Source: Diphasiastrum complanatum (taxonomy: Eukaryota; Streptophyta; Lycopodiopsida; Lycopodiales; Lycopodiaceae). Taken from it: a stretch of DNA of 64,000 nucleotides. Position numbers and translations under genes: made by a program. The DNA is taken from the NCBI GenBank assembly GCA_029204225.1, contig CM055104.1, positions 21,175,761-21,239,760 on the forward strand, in the 5' to 3' direction. The notes under the pieces are model-generated. The model had not been told where the DNA came from, made no database searches, and saw only the letters and a list, made by a program, of their open reading frames with translations. Below, one piece after another: positions 1 to 11,825 of this stretch; within the stretch, counting starts at the first letter, position 1, and each line of letters starts with the position of its first letter.

Positions 1-2670
1 ACACTTTCAAAAAGTGTTTATTCAAATGAAATTTAGACTAATGAACTTTGAAAAGTCAACCTCTAAGTCTAAAACAAGTTTTGGCCTCAATATGCCAAAT
101 ATGGAAATATTGCAAAATGTGATGAAACTAGTTGAATCTTTCACACTCCCTCTTCAACTAGTTTTAGCATAGACTTTGATAATATTTAAGTGAAGTCCTA
201 TGCTTCATGAACAAGTCTTTTCCCAATGCTTTGGTGAGGATATCAGCTACACATTCCCTTGAAGACACATGTTGAAGCTCCACCTCCTTTGCAATGACTC
301 GCTCCCTCACAAAATGATATTGTATCTCAATATGCTTGCTCCTAGCATAGTTTTTGACCATTGAACTTTGATCCATCATAAGAATGATCTTCCCCCTGAG
401 AGTAGACCTCCTTTCAATGATCATATAATTCTCAAAATAGAAACAACCATAATTGATATAGAGAATAGTGTCCACTTGGAATGCTTCACTATTTCTTACA
501 TCAATTTTACATATCAAGATGTAACTAGAACATGAAGAATCAAATAGAATGTAAATGAAATGATTCCACCATGCTTCCAACTCTGAACTCTCTGAAAAAA
601 TACATTAAACAAACAATAAATGTGAGTGATCAACATCTACTTGCATGTCTCCTCCTTCTTTGTCCTTTGTTGCCATGTATCCACCGTAATACACCATGAT
701 TGAGCTTCCATCTCCATCTTGCCATAAGATGTCATCAAGCCTTGATGACTTGACCATGAATGAGTGACATAATGAGCCTCCAATAGATTCATTTCCATCA
801 GCAAAACCAGCCAAGAATGCTAGTACAAATCCAACATCAAAACAATGGTCACCAATGTAGCTAGTTTTACCTTATCTTGACAATTTGCACACATCAACAT
901 AAAATTGCTCAAACATGAGATAGAACAAGTAAAGTAAACTTGAACAACACTTCCTTGCTGCTTCTTTGACCTTACTTGAGTCTTCAATATGCTGCAAAAA
1001 TAGATCCATAGCATCTTTGATGCTCTTGACTAACTCCAAATTGTCAGCTTCTCTTTTGACTAGTTGAAGCGCTTTGAGATCAACCTCTTGATCTTCAACT
1101 TGAACATCAAAGTCTTTGAACAAACTTTGTTTTCCAAATCCATTACTTGATTTTACAACAAGATAACATCCATCCACTTGCATAGCTCCATGTACACAAG
1201 AAGATCCTCCAAAAGATGTTCCACTCTTCATAAGAGCTTGATACTCAAGATCCATTGCTTCGATCCACTCCTCTTCTTTCCTTGCTTGATCTACACTTGT
1301 AGGCTCATCCAAAGAGGTTAGGAAAACAACATAATTTCCAGAAACTACTTGCTTACCCTTTTGATCATATGTGAGCCTTGAAGGTACTTGTCTTTCTCTT
1401 GATGTTCTCCTTGGCTTTTGACTTGATGAAGGTCCATCATCACCACCATCCAAAGTAGGATCCTTCTCATCAACATCAAGAATGTTAGATCCATCCACTC
1501 TACCATCAATCATGCTTGAAGACACCTTTGGAATCTTCCTCTCATCAAAAATGGCGTCTCTACCAACAATCACTTTGTTAGTAGAAGGAATGTAAACCTT
1601 ATAGGCTTTACTCACCTCACTATATCCAACAAAAATACCTCTTCTTGAAGAAGGATCCTCCTTGGTTCTATCATCAAGTAATGTTGACATAGCATGTGCA
1701 TCCAAAGGTTCTTAGAAAGTTGGTACTCGGCCTCCTCTTGAATAGCATCTCAAAAGGTGTCCTTCCATCCAAAATAGCACTCGGCCACCTATTGCACAAG
1801 AAATTGGCACACAACAAAGCTTGATCCCAAAATGGTTTGTCAAGATTAGCACTTAACCTCATAGCTTTAGCACTTTCACATAAAGTTCTATTCTTTCTTT
1901 CAGCCACTCTATTTTGTTGTGGGGTCCTTGATATTTTATACTCCCTCTTGATCCCATGTTCATCACAAAAGGCCTTCAACTTGTTAGATATGTACTCACC
2001 ACCATTGTCACCTCTCAAGCACTTGATCTTTGTGGAAAATTGGTTCTCCCTTGCATAACTTGACAAAGACATCATACACTTCATCCTTGATCTTTAGTAG
2101 ATATATCCAACAAAATCTACTAAAATCATCAATGAATGCTACATACATCTTAGCTCCACTATTGCTAATTGTAGTAAATCCATGAATATTCGAATGTACA
2201 AGTTGAAAAGGCTTTGTAGATCTAGAAATAGACTTAGTATAAGGTAGTCTATGTGACTTGGACAAAGCACAAGACTCACAAACATGCTTGACATTACTTA
2301 AGAAACTTGGAAGACCAATCACAACCTTCTTCCTTGCCATTACCTCCAATGACTTGAAGTTGAGGTGTCCCATCCTTTTGTGCCAAACCTCTTGAATAAA
2401 AATTTGCTCCCTTGCAACACATCCAACTTGGTTAGCAATAACACAAGCATCAAGTTTGAACAACTTCCCTTGTCTTTTATCTTTTCCAATCAAGACATCC
2501 TTCCTTTTGATCAAACAAGCATCTCCATCAAACTCCACATTGAGGCCTTTACTTAGCATTTGACTCACACTAAACAAATTCTTGGTAATAGATGTAATAA
2601 ATGAGACATCCTCCAAATGAACATTCCTATTTGTAGAGAGAGAAATAGAAATACATGGGTATTGCAAAGC
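1..2670 (-). mobile_element. Ty1/copia element, 5' truncated, with 3' LTR running off the window
   Basis: The minus strand carries GAG-pre-integrase, integrase and the end of RNase H in the copia order. At its 3' side a purine tract (minus-strand GAAGAGGGAG, 146-156) is followed by TGTGAAAG at 145, the expected polypurine tract and LTR start, so positions 1-145 are the beginning of a 3' LTR. Gag, protease and the 5' LTR are absent: homology stops near 2667, where a gypsy remnant begins. The RT domain is missing and the gap holds non-retroviral sequence. The element is defective. Confidence 0.85.
164..2667 (-). pseudogene. copia pol remnant: pre-integrase, integrase, RNase H tail; RT replaced
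   Basis: Reading from 2667 leftward, residues resembling GAG-pre-integrase (LFSVSQML, then WHKRMGHLNFKSLE) lead into an integrase core with HSNIHG, RGDNGGEYIS and GVAERKNR-like [11 protein letters not shown]. The frame shifts near 2060 and again near 1700. The integrase C-terminus (GIFVGYSEVSKAYKVY) continues to about 1215. Where RT should follow, the open frame instead runs into sequence I do not recognise down to about 870, with further unrecognised pieces to about 385. The RNase H tail (ARSKHIEIQYHFVRERV, ADILTKALG) closes the unit at 164-385. Family knowledge gives Ty1/copia; the replacement of RT is what the sequence shows. Confidence 0.85.
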
Positions 2671-3056
2671 AGGTTTATGATCTACTTACGGCCTCTTATG
2701 ATCTCTTATGAGCTCATGGACTTTTATGTCTATTTATGGCCACTTATGAATAGTTTTGTCTAAGCATCAAACACTTAGTCATCGTGAAGGGTTCTTCATG
2801 ATGATGCAGCTGAGTATTCATATTTGTATGTGAAATTTTTGGTGACTGCAATGGTGAAGAACAAACTTCGGCTGTTGCTCTAGCAGCTTCAAGCTTCTCT
2901 TCTTCCTGCAGATGTTTGATCCACTATCTCATATCATGATATTTTCTTTTTTCTGCATGAAGATTTGGATAGACTCCAGATGTTGTTGGTATATCAATTA
3001 ATGGTATAGAATCAGCAGGTACTGGATCTGCTACCGGTTCTTTATGCTTTTGTGCT

Positions 3057-4440
3057 CTAGTGACCACCATCATAGGGTACACTTGGTTTATTCTGAGCTA
3101 CTGGTCTTTGCTTGATTGTTATCAAATTTACAGGAGCTGTAGTTGGTGGTGGCTTCGATTTTGTTGGACACTCCTTATAGCAATGTCCATAACCACAGTC
3201 ATGACATAATGGTACAAATTTTTCTTTATTTAGACATTCTGCAACTCTGTGATTTTCTCCACATGCAAAGCATCCAAGTGGTGCTCTGGTCCAGTTTCTA
3301 GGTGCATGTTGTTGCGTGGCAGCATAAATAGCATATTGGTTTGAAGATCCACCCTCTTGATCATTATCATAGTTCCATTGCTCGGCACTTCTATAAGGTT
3401 CTGGTTCCATCAAATTGGCAAGAGGAACGGGGTGCTTTGGTGAGGCAGGTAAGGCTAATCGTTTCCGGTATCTAAGAGCAGATTGATGAGGTCTAGCTGC
3501 CGGATTTCCTCCATAATGTGGTTCTCGATATTCCATCTGGGCATACCGTTGTTGAATTATCCGAGGATTGAAGTTGCAAAAAGCAGTCTCATGATCAGGT
3601 GAATTACACAAATGGCATATATTGATTTCCATTCATTTTTTCAATTGAGGGCACTCATTCAGTGTGATTTTCTGTACAAATAGAACACCAGACATTTTTC
3701 CTAGTAGGAAAAGTCTTTGCAAACTTCTCAGGTTCCTTATTCGCTTGTCCATTGAAATCTTCCAATGCTTTGATTTTCTCATCAAATTGCGAGTGCAACT
3801 TTTCCATCTGTTTTTGCTGGTTCTTTCTGAGTTTCTTGAACTCATTGAGCATCATTTATGTAGTAGCATTGACATTCGTTGATGCAATAGTGGTGGATGT
3901 CGTAGTGTTCTACCCTGCTTTATAAGGCAACATACTGATATTTGGCTCATCGTTTGAATCTTCATCCATAGCATTTTGCAAAAGTGCATACTCATTATGG
4001 CATTTCAGCTCATATCTGATCCTTTTAGGTAAACCTGACAAAAATCACATAATCATGGCATTTTCGTTAATCAACTCAGGTTTGCACTCAAATCTGAGAC
4101 GTTTTATCCATTCAATGTAATCTCGAACCATTTCTCGCTTTCCCATTTTAATTTTACTTAAAAGTAGGAAAGGGTCTTCCATAAGCTTCCAAGGTTTGAA
4201 CCGTGTGGTAAGGGCTCGTTTAACAGTCTCCCAATATGTACGTCCAGTTTCATCTTGATTATAGTACCAATCTTGTGCTGCGCCTATTAAGGCCATAGGA
4301 AAAAACTTAAGTCTATCCCGGGGAAATTTTTGCCATAGACTTCACAAGATTCAGAGTAGATTTGAAGAAATCTAACTGGATCTGTTAATCCATTGTATTT
4401 GGGTAGATCCAAACAGGATGCTCTTCTAACGATGATTGGA
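3057..4440 (-). pseudogene. gypsy gag remnant with zinc knuckles
   Basis: The upstream part (4296-4045) reads like a retrotransposon gag domain (AAQDWYYNQDETGRTYWETV). It is followed after frameshifts by a charged coiled-coil-like stretch (3855-3655, LNEFKKLRKNQQKQMEKL) and cysteine-rich modules: WCSICTENH near 3680, CHLCNSPDHETAFC (CX2CX4HX4C) near 3610 and CFACGENHRVAEC near 3260. Stops and frame changes near 4040, 3860 and 3640 show it is dead. The coding-like signal fades leftward to about 2780. No protease or RT follows. Gag would bind element RNA in the particle. Confidence 0.7.
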
Positions 4441-4443
4441 TGA

Positions 4444-4459
4444 CCCGACAACGGCGCCA
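4444..4459 (-). other. primer binding site, tRNA-Asp type
   Basis: The minus strand reads TGGCGCCGTTGTCGGG. This matches the tRNA-Asp primer site common in Tat/Athila gypsy elements with one apparent change. It lies five bases inside the LTR end (ACTACA). Confidence 0.8.
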
Positions 4460-4463
4460 AAAT

Positions 4464-5049
4464 TGTAGTGTGTTTCTTTCCTTGCCTATCCTCAACCCAA
4501 GATCTAATCAATCTAGCATCGAGGAGATGAAGTTAGTCACGCGTAGATTCATTCCCATGAGAGCGATAGCATAGTCCAGATTTCAGCATGAATGGAAGAT
4601 TCACATCTAACTCTACCATCCACTAACCCTAAGCATTTCACTACATCCATTAACACTAGATCCACAATGAACATAGCTTACTCTTTCTCTCTCTCTCCCT
4701 TTCTCCCTCATGAAAAGTATAAAAATAGGCAATCCCAATAACAATCAGATCCAGCAATTAGCAAACACAATAAAAGCATGAGAGATGGAGGAAAAGTGAT
4801 GAGAGCAAGGACATTCATAAATCCATTTCACAAGAGAACCAATCTGTTTTTTTGAAATGAAGATATGTACATGTGTAAGAAACTTGAGTTGGTCCCTTAT
4901 TTATAGTGGAGAGGAGGACCCTGGCCTCTGAATCCTATTGGTCCATTTCTGTCTCCCTAACTATTGAAATTTAAAAAAGAGTGGGAACCATCTAAAATTG
5001 GAGAGAAACCCAACTTTATTCACTAACTTGACATTTAGGCCCTCCGACA
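4464..5049 (-). repeat. putative gypsy 5' LTR
   Basis: The inner end (minus-strand ACTACA at 4464) abuts the primer site. The outer end is taken as TGTCGGAGG at 5049, but a shorter LTR starting at TGGACCAATAGG (4945) is possible. The minus strand contains CCAAT near 4940 and CTATAAATAAGG at 4906-4895, a plausible CCAAT/TATA promoter pair for a U3 region. No second LTR is present in the window for comparison. Confidence 0.5.
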
Positions 5050-5742
5050 TTAAAAGTCCCACCCACCATAGTTCGTGTGGTGTTGTGTGAGGAACATCGG
5101 ATTTGTCGATCCTATTTTGGGTGTAGGCGGCTACAACTATTGCTTCAGCCCAAAGCACTCTTAGTGCCTTTGAATAAGCCATCATACATCTTGCGGATTC
5201 CATGAGGGTCCTATTCTTTCTTTCAGCAACATCGTTGTGTTGCGGTGTGTAGGAGACGATCCTTCTATGAAGGATTCCTTGGCTGCTGCAGAAGTCAACG
5301 AAGGAATTGGAGATGTACTCTCTGCCACGATCAGTTCTGATCTACTTGACTTTGCTTCCTATGCATCTCTCTGCCCAGTTCACATATTCTACAAACTTGT
5401 CGAGTGCTTCCGACTTGTTATGTACAAACTTACTGTAGTCATCGATGAAGGTGATATAATACTTCAAGCCTCCTACAGAGATCACGTTGAAGCAGATGTC
5501 TGAGTGTATCAACTCCGAAAGCTTAGTGGCCTTAAAGGAGTCCCTTGTGAAGGGAGTACTGATGTTGAGTTGGTTGCATTATTTATGCTTACTCCTGTGA
5601 TCACTCCATGCTTACTTGCCTTGTATAGGGCCATTGAGTTCATGCGGCATAGTCTCCTATGCCATAGAACATCAGTGGATTCATGGGCTTGGTGTGCTTC
5701 ATCTGTTGGCAGGCACACCTTCAGCTGATACAGATTGCCTCG
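5050..5742 (-). pseudogene. copia pre-integrase/integrase fragment
   Basis: From 5740 leftward the minus strand reads GNLYQLKVCLPTDE, then LWHRRLCRMNSMALYKASKH (GAG-pre-integrase). Later come ITFIDDYSKF, RTDRGREYIS, TPQHNDVAERKNR and MESARCMMAYSKALRVLWAEA (integrase core) in changing frames. It ends near 5060 at PHELWW, where the gypsy LTR starts. The usual Gly before VAERKNR is Asp here. The fragment is truncated at both ends and abuts a plus-strand copia at about 5743. Confidence 0.8.
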
Positions 5743-7345
5743 TTAGGTATTGAAGTGAAGCCTGAAGATGACACAGACGACTCGAAATGGAAGTCAAAGG
5801 ATGGTAAAGCTTTCGCGCTTATTATCCTCAATATATCATATACTCAGATTGGCCATGTAGCTGAAGCCAGAACTTCAAAAGAAGTTTGGGACATCCTGAG
5901 CTCACTATATGATGTGAGAGACGTAACTATTAAGTTACATCTTTGAAGGAAATTCTTCACACTCAAGATGTCGAATAATGATTCTCTTCATAATCATATG
6001 AACCAGTTAAAGAATCTCTTACAATAGATGGTTGTTGTCGGATCAGTCATAGACGATCAAGATGCAATTATAACATTGCTTTCAAGTCTGTCCTCTACAT
6101 ATGAGAACTGGGTGCTGATCATCACGACACATTTAACTCTTACCAGAGTTATCATTATGTTGCTGCAAGAAGATAATCGAAGAAGTCAAGACACTTCGTC
6201 TACCTCTTCATCTCATTCTCTGTATGTCAACAAGGGCTCAAAATGACAGAAGCAAAAAAGCTCCAAGTAATCTACATCGAATCAGAAACAGACTCAAGGT
6301 CAGAAACGATCATCGAATTCACATTCGTCGAAGAAGATGTTTTGTAGGTATTGCAAATGCAATAACCATGAGATCCAAGATTGTCGAATTCTCAAAGCGA
6401 AGGATGCAGCCAAGCAACCAGATCAACAAGCAAATATAGTTACAGCATCTCCTGAAGTGGAAATGGACTAAGGTGCTTTCATGGTCAAAGACAAATATGC
6501 GAATTCGAATGATTCGTGGTTTCTGGATTTCAGAGCTACTCAACATATGACCAATCATCGCGATATTTTTCAATCATATACACCTTACAATTTGAAGAAG
6601 TATGTTTATCGAAGGTGAAGGTATTATAAGATTAAGATTCCAGCATGATCAATTCAAACTATTGTCGAAAGTCTTGTATGTTACTAAACTATCTACAAGT
6701 CTGTTATCAGTAAGTAGAATCACAGATTTAGTTCATAGGGTGGAGTTTGAATCTGACCAATGTAGAATTATTGATAGGAGTAGTAAGATTCTTGCACTCG
6801 AAAGAGACATGGATACTTATACAGATTGGCACATTGTTATTTTGATTCTAGTCAAGCTTTGAAAACCTCTGTTCTTGTCAATAAAGCATCATTATGGCAT
6901 CATCGCTTAGGACACTTGAACTATGCATATGTTTCGAACATGTCCAAACAATCCCTAGTACTTGATCTCGACTATCCTTCTAGTAAAATCGATCTCCATG
7001 TCTGTCATAGCTGCATCTTTGGAAAGCAGACTGGAATTCCTTTTAGATCGAGTTATAGACATGCAGCAAAAGGTCTGTTAGATGTTGTTCATACAGATAT
7101 ATGTGGACCTATGCAAACTCCTTCATTACTAGATGCAAAGTATTCCATTATCTTTATTGACGAATTTTCCAAAAAACCATCTATTTACTTTATTAAACAG
7201 AAGTCAAAAGCTTTCATCAAGTTCAGACAATTCAAAGAGCATGTAGAAAATCAGACTGGTAAATGAATCAAAGCACTGAGATCCGATAACGGGGGAGAAT
7301 ACATCTCCACCCAAATCAAGGATTACTATTCTATCAACTAATAGA
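5743..7345 (+). pseudogene. copia gag-protease-integrase fragment
   Basis: The plus strand begins inside a UBN2-type gag (DDSKWKSKDGKAFALIILNI, SKEVWDILSSLYD) with stops at 5946 and 6027. A zinc-knuckle-like CRYCKCNNHEIQDC lies near 6345-6390 after frameshifts. The protease signature is degraded (WFLDFRATQHMT instead of an LDSGATxH motif, about 6520-6555). GAG-pre-integrase follows (LWHHRLGHLNYAYVSN, about 6890-6950), then integrase with VHTDICGPMQ and LRSDNGGEYIS near 7280-7310, where homology ends. RT and RNase H are absent. Confidence 0.8.
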
Positions 7346-8754
7346 ATTAGGTTCATTATTCCAGAACAGCAGTCTTGCCTCTATCAAATCGAATGAAATG
7401 CGTTCTACATATGAGATGTTATCAAAGTAGCACAGCAGTACCACACTCCGGCTGATTAAGGTGTCAACAAAGAATCGAAAAACGTTCGATGTATTCGTGG
7501 TTGTGCAAACTATTAATTAATTGCGTTCGCGAACTGTTCGTTTCTAGACAGAAGTCCTCAACAACTTAAGTCCAAGGTTATGGTTAAAAAGCACGAATAG
7601 TTTTAGAGCACGTTAGAAACTTATGTCAGTTACAATCAGGAACACAGATCAAAGACTCAATTTTTCAGACAGAGACTGTCATCTCAAATGTATACATACA
7701 ATTTTATTCAATGATTGTGCTAGACTGTACCAAATGTAGACGTTATTCGAGTGCCGAAAAAAAAGTATCTGCGACAAACGAATAAGATGGTTTTAAGACA
7801 GTTCTTTAGAGCATATTTTACGGATACACGGCAAATGACTATAATGCGCTAGAAAGCCTGTCTGATCAGAGAGTAATTCATGTAATGTGTTAGAGATTGC
7901 TAGTAGACTCATGATCACTCACACTTAACAGTGCAGAAAACAGAGATAAGGGAGAATAACTCTCAGCTCTCTATTCACTTCTTCAATCTTTTACAAATAC
8001 ATAAATTCTTCTCTCTCGATGGTCAAGACTGAAGCGTGAGATCAATATATATTTTACGAGACAAACAAACACACCTCTAAAACTACAGGTGCGTCGCTCT
8101 TATGAAAAGGTCTAGTTAACAATTAGGTTGAATATATGTTCAATTATATCATAAGAGGTATATTTAACTAGGAGTTACAATTACTCTAGTTTAACATGTC
8201 GATTCATATAGAGTCATTTCGCGTGGATGACCTAATAAAGGCTATCCAAAGCAATGTCTTCTCTTTTAAAGGTCTCGTCTTTAAATACAAGGCAAGTACT
8301 TAGGAGATATATTCTCGAAAAGCCTCTTCATGATTTATATTTATCCAGCTCAAATCCTCATTTTCAAGTATATCATGTCATATTTAAGTTGATATTCAAT
8401 ATTTAACAATTTCGTGGCATCACATATCCCCTTCCTCAAATGTGAAACGTCCTCGTGAACATGTAATCTTTATTTCGAGGATCATTCGTGAAACATTCTG
8501 TTCTTCAAATTTTCGTTAGAGCGAAAAGATATTTCTTCATATAATTCTTCTTTTAGATATTTCTTTGACTTAGAGAATATGTGCCTTTGCTGTGTCTTTG
8601 AATTAAATAGGTTGATTTGATTTGATCTTTGAATTATTGATGAGAACTGGAATCAAACTTCAAAATGTCTTCAAAACTTCAAAGATCTGGATTCAGCATC
8701 ACATAGAAACGTCACCACAATATAGGCAAAGAATGAATATTTATGCAAGGTTAG
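7346..8754. other. decayed non-coding stretch with a possible solo LTR at 7888-8408
   Basis: No coding region is supported here. The segment from TGTTAGAG at 7888 to TTTAACA at 8408 has the TGTTA...TAACA ends expected of a copia LTR (521 bp), and a loosely primer-site-like GTGGCATCA follows. No flanking target duplication and no polypurine tract could be found, so the LTR call is weak. Confidence 0.3.
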
Positions 8755-11700
8755 GTGTACACATACCTCAAAATCTTTTTCGCAGCTTTTCAATGGTCCA
8801 TAGTGGGTGATGACAAGAATTGGCTAATCAGACTTACAGCATAGCAGATATCAGGACGTGTAGTCGTAAGATGTATCAAACTCCCAACTAGCTGACAAAA
8901 TAAAATAGCGTCAACATGTGCACTATCATCAATAGGAGATAATTTCTTACCAGCTTCGCAAGGAGTGAAAAGTTTGCACTCTGTCATGCAAAATCTCTCT
9001 AATATCTCGCGCACATATTTGTTTTGACATAACCTGATATCATTGCCAATTTGCCATACTTCGACACCCAAGCAATAGTGCATAAGATCTAAATCTGTCA
9101 TCTCAAATTGTTTGCTTAAGTTGGCTTTGATAGAATGAATGAGATGCTCATCATTGCCCGTAATAATAATATCACCAACATAGAGTACAATTAAAGCAAT
9201 GTATCTTCGTTTATAAGAGCATAAAGATTTGGATCTTGATTTGTTCTTACAAACTCATGAGAAAGAAAGTAATTGTCAATGCGTCCATACCATGCGCGTG
9301 GCGCTTGCTTAACGTCATAAAGTGTTTTGCGTAGCTTGAATACCTTATGTTCTTGTACTTTTGCCATGAAGCCCTGTGGTTGGGCCATGTAAACTTCTTC
9401 CTCTAAGTCACCATTCAAAAATGCGGACTTCACATCCATTTGATGGATCTTCCACCCAAAATGAGATGCTAAGGCGATGATAAGACGTAGCGTTAGCCAC
9501 TGGAGCAAATGTCTCTTCATAGTCATTTCTTTTATTTTGATCATAGCCCTTCACTACTAGGCATGCCTTATGTTTTGCTATCGTGCCATCCGCATGAAAC
9601 TTTGTTCTAAACACCCATTTGTGATCAATGGGTTTCTTTCCAAGTGGTAGATCAACTAACTCCCATGTATCATGCCTGTGGATAGACTCTATCTCCTCTT
9701 CCATTGCCCTTTGCCACTCTTTGTGATCCTTTGCCTCATCAAAGGTTGATAGCTCTTGACATTTCAAAATGTCACTCATTAGGGCATAGTTCACATGATA
9801 GCGATCGGGAGACTTCCTTTGTCGCGTTGATCTTCTCACTTCTTCTTGTGTGCTAGATCCTAGTTGATTTAGCTTTGCGTCCTTCATGATCTTTTCATAC
9901 CATTTTGGTATTTTAGATTCAAGTGATACACTTTGTGGAGAGTATGTGTCCCAAGGAGTGTCCAAGTAATGTCTCTTACTTCCAATCGGTTTCTCCTTTA
10001 TTGCTTCTATTGGCAAGTACCTTCCCCTAGGCTCTTGGATAGGTGGTGTCTTCTCATACTCACCCTCTCGACCTTCGTCTTCACATGCATCATCTTGTGG
10101 AGCATCTTCTTCTCCCAGAATTGTGGGAAGTCTTTTGATGTTTTCATCACTTGCATGGTCTTCATCTTCATACCTATGTGTCTCATCAAAGATCACATCT
10201 TTGCTTATGTGAATCTTGTTCATTACCGGATCAAAACACTTGTACGCCTTCGTCCTCTCATTAAAGATACACTTGATTACTTTGGTATCAAATTTCTTTC
10301 GCTCCTCCTTTGGCACATGTACATAGGCCCTACATCCAATGACACGAAACTTGTACATTTTTGGCTTTATTCCTGTAAATGCTTCTTCAGAAGTCACATT
10401 TGGAACCGCAATTGTAGGGCTCCTGTTTTGAAGAACATTGTCACACTGCACGCTTCCGACCAAAGTGAATCGGTCAAGCCCATTTTCTTCATCATGGAGC
10501 GTGTACTCTTCATAATAGTTCTGTTTTTCCTTCTAGCTACACCATTACTATGCGGCGTGTGTGATTGTGTGAATTGTATTTTGATGTCGTGTTCCTTGCA
10601 AAAGTCTTCAAAATCATCAGATTTGTATTTGCCCCCTCTATCAGATCTTAGCACTTTGATGTGTGCATCCAGTTGGTTCTCTACTAAAGCCTTAAACTCC
10701 TTGAAGCGAGCAAAAGCATCAGATTTCTTCGTCAAAAAATAAATCCATGTCCTCCTAGAATAATCATCTATGAAAGTCATAAAATAATAGGCTTTCCCCA
10801 ACGACATGGTCTTCATTGGGCCGCACAGAGTCGCTGTGAATAAGTTCCAGCGGTTTCTTAGCTCTTGCAGCTCCACCTTTCTTGAATGTCTCCATGTGAT
10901 GCTTTCCCATGATGCATCTTTCACTATGGCGTGATGATCATCCTGTAATGTTGTTTATCCTATTACCATCTTCAGCTTCGCCAATCTTAAGCTCTCATCG
11001 TTCAAGTGACCAAGTCTTCTATGCCATAACTCAAATTGAGATGTTGTTGAGCTTGCCAAACCATATTATCCTGGTTTTAGAGCATCCAATTTATAAAGGC
11101 CACAGTTACTATCTCTATAACCTTTCGCTACCACCTTATGGTTGTGGTTCATATCCTTCATAAGGCATCCATCCTTGACAAATTCAACCTTAAGATGTTG
11201 ATTTGCCATTACACCAACAGAAAGCAAACTCTTCTTGAGTCCAAGAACATAAAGTACATTAGAAAATATTCTTGATTTTACCATCAGGAAACTGCACATG
11301 TACATTGCCAATACCCTATATTTGGCATTCCTCCTCATTGGCTTGTGTGACCTTGTCCCCATCATGGATTGGTGAGAATTTATCAAACCAATCACGTTTC
11401 CCGGTCATATGCCTTGTGGCACCTGAATCTATGAACCATCTAGTACCATCATCAACTTGGGATGCCAATGTTGATGAGAAGACACTTGTCTCGTCATCTT
11501 CCCCACCATCTTCGGCAATGTTGCCTTGTTGCTTCACCTTTTCCGCCTTTATGTCCGCTTTCTTCTTGTAACACTCGCGTGCCCACCAATGACCCGGTTT
11601 GTGGCAATAGTAACATTTGCCTTTCTTCTTCTTTTCCACCTTTGATGATGACTCTCCCTCATTATCATCATCCTTGGATTTCTTAGAAATCCTCTTCCAC

Positions 11701-11825
11701 CCTTTCTGCTTATCTTTAGCAAGCAAGGCTTGATCATCCTGTGGGGTTTGCCTTGACTTCACCATCTCGCAGCGCTGCTCTTCCTGCCACATGACAGAGA
11801 GAGGAATCCATGGTTGACCAAACAT
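8755..11825 (-). mobile_element. Ty1/copia pol-containing remnant without LTRs
   Basis: The minus strand holds the end of gag, protease, integrase and most of RT in copia order. It stops at the RT/RNase H boundary near 8755 and at the gag zinc knuckle near 11825, where LINE sequence begins. I found no LTR on either side. Both ends therefore look truncated. Confidence 0.85.
8755..11825 (-). pseudogene. copia gag-pol, frame-broken, RT active site YVGD
   Basis: From the right: zinc knuckle CYYCHKPGHWWAREC (about 11600), protease WFIDSGATRHMTG (about 11420), pre-integrase LWHRRLGHLNDESL (about 11010), integrase core with FIDDYSRRTWIYFL, LRSDRGGKY and NGVARRKNRT (10900-10530), integrase C-terminus and RT N-terminus (10463-9550), RT palm (KSAFLNGDLEEEVYMAQP, 9430-9380). 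The RT catalytic box reads LYVGDIIITG near 9170, so the first Asp of YVDD is Gly. The RT thumb continues to DHWKAAKKILRY near 8760. Frames break near 11400, 10900, 10430, 9540 and 9190. It would not encode active RT. Confidence 0.85.

Larger units (their letters stand above)
2780..5049 (-). mobile_element. Ty3/gypsy 5' half: LTR, tRNA-Asp primer site and gag
   Basis: On the minus strand an LTR is followed by a primer site complementary to tRNA-Asp and then by gag. Pol is absent because the element breaks off near 2700-2780 against the neighbouring copia. tRNA-Asp priming is typical of the Tat/Athila branch of plant gypsy elements, so that assignment is an inference from primer type plus gag. 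The LTR seems to interrupt an older copia fragment that continues at 5050. Confidence 0.7.

Noticed and set aside
7888-8408. 3' LTR of the plus-strand copia at 5743-7345
   Set aside because: No polypurine tract or target duplication links it to that element, so only a weak solo-LTR call is kept in the features.
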